From VAZQ01 sp040510075 (GTDB lineage: Bacteria; Pseudomonadota; Alphaproteobacteria; Rhizobiales; Xanthobacteraceae): a stretch of DNA of 12,848 bases. Positions 1 to 5,902 of the stretch are shown here, one piece after another. Position 1 is the stretch's first letter, and each line of letters starts with the position of its first letter. The position numbers and the translations under genes were made by a program. The stretch is taken from NCBI GenBank assembly GCA_040510075.1, contig JBEVJT010000055.1:1-12848 (forward strand), given 5' to 3'. Under the pieces are notes generated by a model. That model was not told the origin of the DNA and searched no databases. It saw nothing but the letters and a program-made list of their open reading frames with translations.

Positions 1-193
1 CGATTGCAGTCACGAGAGGAAATCCGAGCGTCACCCAAAACGCGAAACAGATCACCGCGCCGAGCATCATGGTGCTGCCCTGCGCGAAATTTACCGTGTG
101 GGAGACCGCGTGCGTGATGTGAAAGCCGAGCGCCAGCAGCCCGTACATGCTGCCAAGCCCGAGCCCGGAAATCAGCGCAGAGGCGACCAGCAT
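1..193 (-). CDS. LivH-type branched-chain amino acid ABC transporter permease, N-terminal fragment
   Basis: Only the first 64 codons are present; the gene continues beyond the left edge. The reverse complement from the ATG at 191-193 reads MLVASALISGLGLGSMYG and continues through a hydrophobic stretch containing a VNFAQGS motif. The G-x-G-S-x-YGLLALG first membrane segment and the NFAQG motif near residue 38 are typical of LivH, the inner-membrane permease of hydrophobic amino acid (HAAT) ABC importers. An in-frame stop lies five codons upstream, so the start is well bounded, although no strong Shine-Dalgarno is visible. It follows the binding-protein gene on the same strand, 129 bp downstream, with a hairpin repeat between them. 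This suggests that LivM, LivG and LivF follow outside the window. The ligand of such systems ranges over amino acids, amides and urea, so the substrate is not implied by the name. Confidence 0.85.
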   Translation of the reverse strand, partial: MLVASALISGLGLGSMYGLLALGFHITHAVSHTVNFAQGSTMMLGAVICFAFWVTLGFPLVTAI

Positions 194-238
194 GGCAGAT
201 TGAATCTAAAAGCGTCGACGTTGCTGCCAAATCCGTTC

Positions 239-294
239 GTCCCCGCGAAGGCGGGGACCCAGTTCCTTATCTGGATTCCGGCTTGCGCGGGAAT
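239..294. repeat. REP-like double-hairpin interspersed repeat
   Basis: There are two adjacent hairpins. The first (239-258) is GTCCCCGC-GAAG-GCGGGGAC, a perfect 8-bp stem with a 4-nt loop. The second (275-294) is ATTCCGGC-TTGC-GCGGGAAT, an 8-bp stem with one G-G mismatch. Between them CCAG and CTGG can pair, so the unit can also fold as one larger structure. This arrangement is the well-known proteobacterial intergenic repeat whose spurious translation gives PAKAGTQ and WIPACAGM peptides. It occupies most of the 129-bp gap between the binding-protein gene and livH. There it could stabilise mRNA ends or reduce read-through into livH. No U-run follows either hairpin, so I do not call it an intrinsic terminator. 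Confidence 0.85.
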
Positions 295-322
295 GAGCGG
301 AGAAACGAACTGCTGCGGTGTT

Positions 323-1522
323 TTACTCCACCGGGACGATCTTGTCGCCGTCGTAACGGACCATCATGTAGTCGTCGGGCCCGAGGGCGTCGTGATTGTC
401 GGCATTGAATGGCTGCTTATAGGTTTTGATCAAACCCTCATAAGGCTCTTTGAGATTTTCGAGCGCAGTGCGTATCGCGTCCGCATCGGTTGAGCCTGCC
501 TGCGCGATGGCGCGTCCGACAAGGTGCATGGCGTCGTAAGCGTTTGCCGTGCCGACCGGCGCGAAAATGTCTTCCGGCCCTTTGATCTGCGGATACTTCT
601 TCTTCAGCGCCGCCATGACGCGCTCGCCTACCGGACCTTGCTTGCCGAAGAACGAGTAGGTCTGCACGAAATGCGCTTCGCCCGCGGTCGGGCCGGCGAG
701 TTCCGGAAAGCGTCCGCCGGAAATGCCCCAGTGCGAGACGACCGGCACGCGCCAGCCCATGCGCTCGCGCGACTTCATCATCTGAGCGCCCGGCGGAGTA
801 TTGACGACGAGGATGATCGAATCAGCGCCGGCGTCTTTCAGCCGCGCGAGTTGCGGCACCATATCGACGTCGTTGTTTTCGAATTTGCCGACACCGACGA
901 TCTGAACCGCGGGATCGGCCTTGCTTGCCGCCAGCAAGCCGCGCTCGTTGGATTCGCCCCACGGATTGTTGATGAGCATCAGTCCTGCTTTGGTCGAGCC
1001 GAATTTCTGATGCGCGTATTTCAGGAGCTTCACGTCGACGAGGTCATCGACCGCGGACACGCGGAACACGTAATTCGGGCTGGCGCCGTTCTGTGTGATC
1101 TTGGTGCCCGCCGCCCACACGCCCATGAAGATTTTCTTTTCCTTGTTCACGAGCGGCACGATCGCGAGCGACACCGGCGTGTCGATGCCGCCGAACATCA
1201 CGGCGACGTTCTCCTTGAAGATGAGTTCGCGCGCCGCGGTGAGCCCCTTGGGCGGCACCGATTCGTCGTCGCGTTGGACGAGCTCAAGCTGACGGCCGCT
1301 GAGCAGCCCGCCTTTGGCGTTGATCTCGTCGATGGCAAGCGCAAGTCCGCGGGTGATCGCCTCGCCCGATTGGGCCGAGGCGCCGGACAGCGCGGCCACG
1401 TGACCGATGCGAATAGGATCGGCGGCTTTCGCTTGCTCAGGCGCGCACAACGAAATCGCCAATACGGCGCAAGCAAACCCGTAGATCATCCGTATCTTGC
1501 GCGTCAGCCATTCACTTCTCAT
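323..1522 (-). CDS. Branched-chain amino acid-type ABC transporter substrate-binding protein
   Basis: The product is 399 residues and belongs to the periplasmic binding protein family of HAAT/Liv importers (type I fold). Residues 1-33 form a signal peptide: charged start MRSEWLTRKIR, hydrophobic core, and AKA before the cleavage point at about A33/A34. There is no lipobox cysteine at the right position. The mature protein begins with the family's opening strand (DPIRIGHVAALSGASAQSG), followed by the G-x-A-L-A-I-D-E-I-N-A-KGG helix. It then has the VMFGGIDTPVSLAIVPL region and a late A-Y-D-A-M-H motif. The ATG at 1520-1522 is chosen because an AAAGGAG ribosome site lies 6 nt upstream. A longer frame to 1642 would have no signal peptide at its N-terminus. 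It is followed by a LivH-type permease and preceded by pxpA on the same strand, 120 bp away, with its own promoter candidate in that gap. The ligand is unknown; context suggests an amide, lactam or amino acid derivative. Confidence 0.93.
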   Translation of the reverse strand: MRSEWLTRKIRMIYGFACAVLAISLCAPEQAKAADPIRIGHVAALSGASAQSGEAITRGLALAIDEINAKGGLLSGRQLELVQRDDESVPPKGLTAARELIFKENVAVMFGGIDTPVSLAIVPLVNKEKKIFMGVWAAGTKITQNGASPNYVFRVSAVDDLVDVKLLKYAHQKFGSTKAGLMLINNPWGESNERGLLAASKADPAVQIVGVGKFENNDVDMVPQLARLKDAGADSIILVVNTPPGAQMMKSRERMGWRVPVVSHWGISGGRFPELAGPTAGEAHFVQTYSFFGKQGPVGERVMAALKKKYPQIKGPEDIFAPVGTANAYDAMHLVGRAIAQAGSTDADAIRTALENLKEPYEGLIKTYKQPFNADNHDALGPDDYMMVRYDGDKIVPVE

Positions 1523-1528
1523 CCCTGT

Positions 1529-1535
1529 CTCCTTT
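1529..1535 (-). promoter_or_regulatory. Ribosome binding site fixing the start of the binding-protein gene
   Basis: The minus strand reads AAAGGAG six bases before the ATG at 1522. This supports the 399-residue product over the 40-residue longer reading of the same frame. Confidence 0.8.
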
Positions 1536-1564
1536 GTGTCGTTCGAGGGTGCAGAGTTGGCGGG

Positions 1565-1593
1565 ATGATCGGAAATGCGATTACCCATGTCAA
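1565..1593 (-). promoter_or_regulatory. Sigma-70-type promoter candidate for the binding-protein gene
   Basis: On the minus strand a perfect -35 hexamer TTGACA (1588-1593) is followed by a 17-bp spacer and a -10-like GATCAT (1565-1570, four of six consensus bases). Transcription would start near 1558, giving a leader of about 36 nt to the ATG at 1522. The transporter genes could thus be transcribed separately from pxpA. Two direct repeats lie just upstream of the -35. Confidence 0.5.
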
Positions 1594-1613
1594 ACTGTCC
1601 TGGAGAGCTATGC

Positions 1614-1643
1614 GTGCACAATAGCAGGACCTTGGTGCACAAT
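1614..1643 (-). promoter_or_regulatory. Pair of 9-bp direct repeats, possible activator sites
   Basis: GTGCACAAT occurs at 1614-1622 and again at 1635-1643 (ATTGTGCAC on the minus strand). The repeat period is 21 bp, two turns of B-DNA. Measured from the predicted start near 1558, the copies centre at about -60 and -81, where an activator acting on the downstream promoter could bind side by side. The distal copy overlaps the stop codon of pxpA. I do not recognise the motif as the site of a named regulator. GCAC and GTGC resemble NtrC half-sites, but their spacing does not fit the NtrC dyad. Confidence 0.45.
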
Positions 1644-2449
1644 TAGTGTGCGGCTGCGCGCTGTTCCGAGAAAGTCGTGCCCGCACCCGCCGCCAGTTCG
1701 CGAGTACCAACGACCTGGTGCCCCGCAGCGGTGAGCGCCTCTTTGACCGACCGCGCCAGCTCCACGGCGTTTGCCATATCGCCGTGCAAACAGATCGATT
1801 GCGTGGGCAGATTGAGCCACGAGCCATCGATCGCATTGCGGCCTTGCCGCTCTACGAGCGACAGTGCGTTCTTCGCAACCATGGCGGGATCGCGCAAGCC
1901 GCGCACGCGGTCAAGGATCAGCGAGCCGTCGGCGGTGTACTCGAGATCGACGTAGCTCTCGTGCAGCATTTTGATGCCAGCCGTGGCACATTCGGATGCT
2001 ACGAGCTCCCCGAACATCAGGAGGAGAAGCGCGGGATCGACCGCCTTGATGGCGCGCACGATGCCGCGAGCGGTTGCACGGTCTCTAACGGCGGTCAAAA
2101 ACAGCTGGCCGTGCGGTTTGACATGATTGAGCGGCACCGCTTCAGCGCGACAGAATCCCAGCACTGCGCCGATCTGATACACCGAAATTTCGAACACCTC
2201 CTGCTCGCTCAGGTCCATTCGACGGCGGCCAAAGCCCATGAAATCCGGATATGATATGTGCGCGCCGACTTCGACGCCGTGCTCCTTCGCAAGCTTGACA
2301 GAGGCGTGGATCGTACCCGGGTCTGCGGCATGGTAGCCGCACGCGATGTTCGCAGTCCTGACGAAGGGGATGAGCCCCCGGTCATCCCCGAGCGTGTATC
2401 GCCCGTAGGATTCTCCCATGTCGGCGTTCAGGTTGATTTTGCTTGCCAT
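1643..2449 (-). CDS. pxpA: LamB/YcsF family protein, 5-oxoprolinase subunit A-like
   Basis: The product is 268 residues, a full-length LamB/YcsF protein. In characterised bacteria PxpA works with PxpB and PxpC as the ATP-dependent 5-oxoprolinase that opens pyroglutamate to glutamate in the cytoplasm. Family signatures are all present: an N-terminal LNADMGES (residues 7-14), an ANIACGYHAADP block (33-44) with conserved Cys and His, GAHISYPD (62-69), and VKPHGQL (about 110-116). The ATG at 2447-2449 is chosen because AAGGAG lies 8 nt upstream. The in-frame GTG three codons earlier sits on top of that ribosome site. No PxpB or PxpC gene is present in the window. Its neighbours are a Liv-type binding protein and, beyond the inserted phosphoesterase gene, two amidases. 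The true substrate may therefore be another lactam or amide. Family assignment is firm; the exact reaction is inferred. Confidence 0.9.
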   Translation of the reverse strand: MASKINLNADMGESYGRYTLGDDRGLIPFVRTANIACGYHAADPGTIHASVKLAKEHGVEVGAHISYPDFMGFGRRRMDLSEQEVFEISVYQIGAVLGFCRAEAVPLNHVKPHGQLFLTAVRDRATARGIVRAIKAVDPALLLLMFGELVASECATAGIKMLHESYVDLEYTADGSLILDRVRGLRDPAMVAKNALSLVERQGRNAIDGSWLNLPTQSICLHGDMANAVELARSVKEALTAAGHQVVGTRELAAGAGTTFSEQRAAAH

Positions 2450-2457
2450 CTTCCCCA

Positions 2458-2463
2458 CTCCTT
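2458..2463 (-). promoter_or_regulatory. Ribosome binding site fixing the start of pxpA
   Basis: AAGGAG on the minus strand, 8 nt before the ATG at 2449. Its last base is the first base of the alternative in-frame GTG at 2456-2458, so that GTG cannot use it. Confidence 0.75.
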
Positions 2464-2473
2464 GATGCCCGAC

Positions 2474-2501
2474 AGCATGACCCGGCGCAATTGAATGTCA
2501 A
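2474..2501 (-). promoter_or_regulatory. Promoter candidate for pxpA overlapping the divergent gene's start
   Basis: The minus strand carries a perfect TTGACA (2496-2501), a 16-bp spacer and a weak -10-like CATGCT (2474-2479). The predicted start near 2467 would give a leader of about 18 nt that just contains the AAGGAG site. The -35 lies over the start codon of the divergent phosphoesterase gene, so the two genes would compete for the same bases. The -10 is poor and the call is tentative. Confidence 0.3.
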
Positions 2502-4525
2502 TCGACGCGGACCAGCACGTCGCATCCCAATCGTCGCCATTGTTCAGCTTTGCTGTAATTGGCGATACCCACCTCAATCCCGACGATGCGCAGAACACTT
2601 CTCCGTGGCGTACGAACCGGCTCGCAAACGGCCGCACCGCGTTTGTCGTAAGCGAGCTCAATCGGGCCAGGCCATCGTTCGTTGTGCATCTCGGAGATAT
2701 TGTTCATCCGCTGCCTGCCGACCCGCGCCAAAAAATCGCCGCCATGTCCGCCAAGCGCCTGTTCGCAGGGCTCAACTGCCCATTGCACTTTGTCCCTGGC
2801 AATCACGATGTGGGCGATAAACCGCTCGACTGGATGCCGGCGGACTGCGTCAGCGAGGGTTCTATCGTGTCCTATCGGCAGACATTCGGGCCCGATTGGT
2901 ATGCCTTCGATTACGGCGGCTGTCGATTTGTGGCGATCAACTCGTCGCTTCTGAACTCGGGCCTGTCTTTGGAAGCGGAGCAAAAAACGTGGATTGAGGC
3001 CGAGCTTGCAAGGAATAAAGGCCGGAGAATATTTCTATTCACCCATTACCCGCCTTACGTCGCGCGTCCTGACGAAAGCAGCCATTACGACAACATCGAC
3101 GAGCCAGGCCGCTCGTGGCTGCTCGATCTCATCACTCGCTGTCGCGTTGAGGCGCTATTTGCGGGACATGTCCATAACTTCTTTTACAATGTCCACGCCG
3201 CAATTACGCATTGCTACGTGCTTCCTTCGGTGACGAGTTTGCGCCAGGACTACGCTGAATTCTTTCGGGTAGGTCCTGCGGACGAGTATGGCCGCAACGA
3301 TGCAGCCAAGCTTGGATTCTTTATCGTCGATGTCTACCCCGATAATCACCTTGCACATTTTGTGCGAACGCAAGGTGCAACATGCGAAGACACACAAGCC
3401 CAAGCTCGCGCGACGTTCGAGCGACCAATTGGCTCGCCAGTTGGTGTGCACCTGCGGCACGCCTGGGCTGAGGAAATCGAGCTTCCCTACAACGGCCCGT
3501 TGGACGAGCTCAGCCGTAAGCGGGTTCGCAACGACTACGGACTGCTCGCCTTGTGGGATTTGGGAATCCGGCACCTGCGCGTACCCTCATCCGACCTGAG
3601 AGATGAACCTCTACGTTCACGCATGACCGACTTGCGGCGGTTGGGATTGAAATTCACCGTGTTCACGTTCGGCGAGCCCGACAACACCACCCTCGAGCTC
3701 ATGGCCGCTCATCGGATCTATGTTCATGGATGGGAAATTATAGCACCGGCGCATCGGCTCCTGCGGGTGATCGAGAGCGTGCGCGGACGAGCCTCGCATG
3801 TGCCGCCCATCTGGTTCTCGAAGCTAGGCTCCCATAATGAAACTGCCGATTCAGGCAAGCCATTCGACCATGCCACGCGGCTCGCGTTCGAGCCCGACGA
3901 CGAGGACGAGCTTGCCGAGCTGTGCGCGGCTGCCGAAAAATTTGATCGTCTTCAGGGCTTTGTTTTCAAGATCGACTTCGACGAGAGCATTCACGCTAGC
4001 GTGCAACGAATAGCCGACCTGTCGAGGCGAATTAACGTGCGTGCGACTATCGGCGTCAAACTTGCGCCGGTAAGATCCGCGGGCCCGCCGCCGGGGGAAC
4101 ATGCCGTCGCCAATCGCGTTGCCGAGGCGGCTGTGTGCGCGTGGTGGAATCCGCAGCTTCAGTTTTTTCTCGACACCTTTCAGGAGATCGATCGCGGCTA
4201 CTACATGCGGCCGGGACTGGTGGACCGGCGCTGCAATCCCGCGCTGGCCGGAAATGTTTTCCGGAGGCTTCACCTGATGTTGGCGCGGCTCGAACCATTG
4301 GGCGCACTTTGTGAAACAGCGAAAGATGGCTGGCGCGGTCTCGCGTTGCAGGCGAAGTCCGGTGCAGGATTCCTGTGGTTTCCGGAACACGAGCAGGAAC
4401 CCGGCACGGAGTGGGGCACCGCCACGCCGGTTTGCGAGCCCGAAATCGCGCATGGACCGATCAGGGGTCCGTGGATCGAATTCACACCGTCGCGCGAATA
4501 TCAGAGCAGGCTGGATCGGCCATAA
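2495..4525 (+). CDS. Calcineurin-like metallophosphoesterase with an unrecognised C-terminal half
   Basis: The product is 676 residues. Residues 17-300 hold a complete calcineurin-like phosphoesterase core with all metal-binding blocks: GDTH (D24, H26), HLGD (D68), GNHD (N103, H104), THYPP (H184) and AGHVH (H225, H227). The pattern most resembles class III cyclic-nucleotide-phosphodiesterase-like enzymes, which use a dinuclear metal centre to hydrolyse phosphodiesters or monoesters. There is no signal peptide, so it is probably cytoplasmic. Residues from about 315 to 676 match no domain I can name. They contain strand-helix alternation and phrases such as LWDLGIRHLRVPSSDL and RGYYMRPGLVDRR that suggest an alpha/beta barrel, possibly glycosidase-like; this is a guess. 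An in-frame TGA immediately precedes the ATG, so no longer start exists, and no Shine-Dalgarno is visible. It lies 45 bp from divergent pxpA and overlaps the convergent amidase end by 25 bp. It is the only plus-strand gene in the left module. Its substrate is unknown. Confidence 0.85.
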   Translation: MSIDADQHVASQSSPLFSFAVIGDTHLNPDDAQNTSPWRTNRLANGRTAFVVSELNRARPSFVVHLGDIVHPLPADPRQKIAAMSAKRLFAGLNCPLHFVPGNHDVGDKPLDWMPADCVSEGSIVSYRQTFGPDWYAFDYGGCRFVAINSSLLNSGLSLEAEQKTWIEAELARNKGRRIFLFTHYPPYVARPDESSHYDNIDEPGRSWLLDLITRCRVEALFAGHVHNFFYNVHAAITHCYVLPSVTSLRQDYAEFFRVGPADEYGRNDAAKLGFFIVDVYPDNHLAHFVRTQGATCEDTQAQARATFERPIGSPVGVHLRHAWAEEIELPYNGPLDELSRKRVRNDYGLLALWDLGIRHLRVPSSDLRDEPLRSRMTDLRRLGLKFTVFTFGEPDNTTLELMAAHRIYVHGWEIIAPAHRLLRVIESVRGRASHVPPIWFSKLGSHNETADSGKPFDHATRLAFEPDDEDELAELCAAAEKFDRLQGFVFKIDFDESIHASVQRIADLSRRINVRATIGVKLAPVRSAGPPPGEHAVANRVAEAAVCAWWNPQLQFFLDTFQEIDRGYYMRPGLVDRRCNPALAGNVFRRLHLMLARLEPLGALCETAKDGWRGLALQAKSGAGFLWFPEHEQEPGTEWGTATPVCEPEIAHGPIRGPWIEFTPSREYQSRLDRP

Positions 4526-5805
4526 ACTTTTTCGATGAGCTGCGCCGCGCCCAGCACGAGGTCGTCCCGCCCCGACGCGGCAATCACCTGGACGCCCAGC
4601 GGCAGGCCATCGAGCTTGCCGCAAGGAGTGGCCAGGCTCGGCACGCCCGCAACCGTCCAAAGACTCTGGAGCTTCTGCTCACCGGTCCGGTCAGACAGGA
4701 TGGGAGCGTAGCCGTCGGTCGCCGGCGCCAGGATGATCGTATTCTGCGCAAGAAGCTGACCGATGTATCCCCGATAGTAATCCGCATCATCCAGCGCCTC
4801 GGCGTATTGAGTGGGCGCGACGCTCAGCCCGATATTCATGATCTCATGCAGCCGCGGGCTCATATATTTGCCAAAACGTTCAAAGTCGGATTTATGGTTG
4901 ATGGCCAGATCCCGGAAAACGATGGTTTCGTAGCAGGAGATCAGCCGGGAGAAGCGCTCAGGCAGTTCCTCCCCAGTGACGGAGAATCCTGCATCCTCAA
5001 ACGCCTTCTGCGCGCGACCGAGCGCCTCCGCCGTGGGCGGCTCGATGCGCTCCTGCAAAGGACCCTCGATGCGAAGCACGCGCGTTCCACCCGGAATTGT
5101 CTTGATGGGAAACATTCCATTCGGATTGTGAGCAGGCTCGAACATCGCCGTGCAGGCAAGCCCGATATCCGCGATGGTGCGCGCCATCGGTCCGACATGG
5201 TCGAGCCGTTCGGATATCGGCATGACGCCGTCGCCACTGATGGCGCTCTTGGTCGGTTTCAATCCAAACACGCCGCAGTAGCTCGAAGGACGAATGATCG
5301 AGCCAACGGATTGTGTCGCAACCGCAATCGGAACCATTCGCGCCGCGACCGCCGCTCCGGATCCGCTGGAAGAGCCTCCCGGAGAGCGTGATGGGTCATG
5401 GGGATTAGTAGTCGGGCCGGCTTTCGCGATCGCATATTCCGTCGTCACTGTCGTGCCGAGGATCACGGCGCCGCATTCGCGCAAGCGCCGCACGACCGTG
5501 GCGTCGGCCGCGGGCACCCGTTTTGCATGGATGTCCGTCCCCCAGATGCATCGCATCCCGGCGACGTCAACCGTGTCCTTCACTGCAACAGGAATGCCGT
5601 GCAGCTGCCCGCGTGTTGGCGACCGATCAAGCTTCCTGGCTTCCGCAATGGCGCGCTCTTCCTGCAGATCGACAAACGCTTTGACCGCGGGTTCGAGGGC
5701 GCGCACCTTGTCGAAGCAGCTTCTGATTATTTCTTCCGCAGAGCACTTCTTCTGCGCCTGCAGGTCGCGCAGCTCGAGTGCGGATAGGTCTGCAAGTTCG
5801 CTCAT
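4501..5805 (-). CDS. Amidase-signature family amidohydrolase
   Basis: The product is 434 residues and hydrolyses an amide to a carboxylate and ammonia or an amine. The Ser-cisSer-Lys catalytic triad is intact: Lys76 in AVKDTVD, the cis-Ser at Ser145 in SPGGSSSGSG, and the nucleophile Ser169 in SVGSIIRPSS. The Ser145-Ser169 spacing of 24 is that of characterised family members such as FAAH. Downstream GLKPTK (181-186) also fits. No signal peptide is seen, so it is cytoplasmic. AGGAG lies 9 nt before the ATG at 5805. It is the second gene of an apparent operon with the AtzF-like amidase, 97 bp downstream of it. Its stop codon lies inside the 3' end of the convergent phosphoesterase gene. Annotation as GatA would be wrong: no GatB or GatC is nearby and the catabolic context argues against tRNA transamidation. 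The substrate is not predictable from sequence. Confidence 0.9.
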   Translation of the reverse strand: MSELADLSALELRDLQAQKKCSAEEIIRSCFDKVRALEPAVKAFVDLQEERAIAEARKLDRSPTRGQLHGIPVAVKDTVDVAGMRCIWGTDIHAKRVPAADATVVRRLRECGAVILGTTVTTEYAIAKAGPTTNPHDPSRSPGGSSSGSGAAVAARMVPIAVATQSVGSIIRPSSYCGVFGLKPTKSAISGDGVMPISERLDHVGPMARTIADIGLACTAMFEPAHNPNGMFPIKTIPGGTRVLRIEGPLQERIEPPTAEALGRAQKAFEDAGFSVTGEELPERFSRLISCYETIVFRDLAINHKSDFERFGKYMSPRLHEIMNIGLSVAPTQYAEALDDADYYRGYIGQLLAQNTIILAPATDGYAPILSDRTGEQKLQSLWTVAGVPSLATPCGKLDGLPLGVQVIAASGRDDLVLGAAQLIEKVYGRSSLL

Positions 5806-5869
5806 GAAGTTTTGCTCCTACGGCGGGTGCTAGTTTGCAGCAACGAATATTTAAAGTGCACGCAGTGCC

Positions 5870-5895
5870 GCCCGGAGGCACTCGCCTCCGCGGGC
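5870..5895 (-). other. Intercistronic hairpin between the two amidase genes
   Basis: GGAGGC (5874-5879) and GCCTCC (5884-5889) form a perfect 6-bp stem around the loop ACTC. It extends through GCCC (5870-5873) and GGGC (5892-5895) after a 2-nt bulge. It begins 8 bp after the stop of the upstream amidase gene. There is no U-run on the minus strand, so it is more likely an mRNA-processing or partial attenuation structure than a terminator. Confidence 0.45.
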
Positions 5896-5902
5896 AAAAT
5901 CT

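Noticed and set aside
98..493. Plus-strand frame of 131 codons containing PAKAGTQ and WIPACAGM
   Set aside because: These peptides are the familiar artefact of translating the double-hairpin repeat at 239-294; the rest overlaps livH and the binding-protein gene antisense.
524..1624. Plus-strand 366-codon open frame antisense to the binding-protein gene
   Set aside because: Arg/His-rich, low-similarity composition typical of high-GC antisense frames; the minus-strand protein is a clear family member.
5870..5895. Intrinsic terminator between the two amidase genes
   Set aside because: The stem is good but no U-run follows on the transcribed strand, so it is recorded only as a hairpin.
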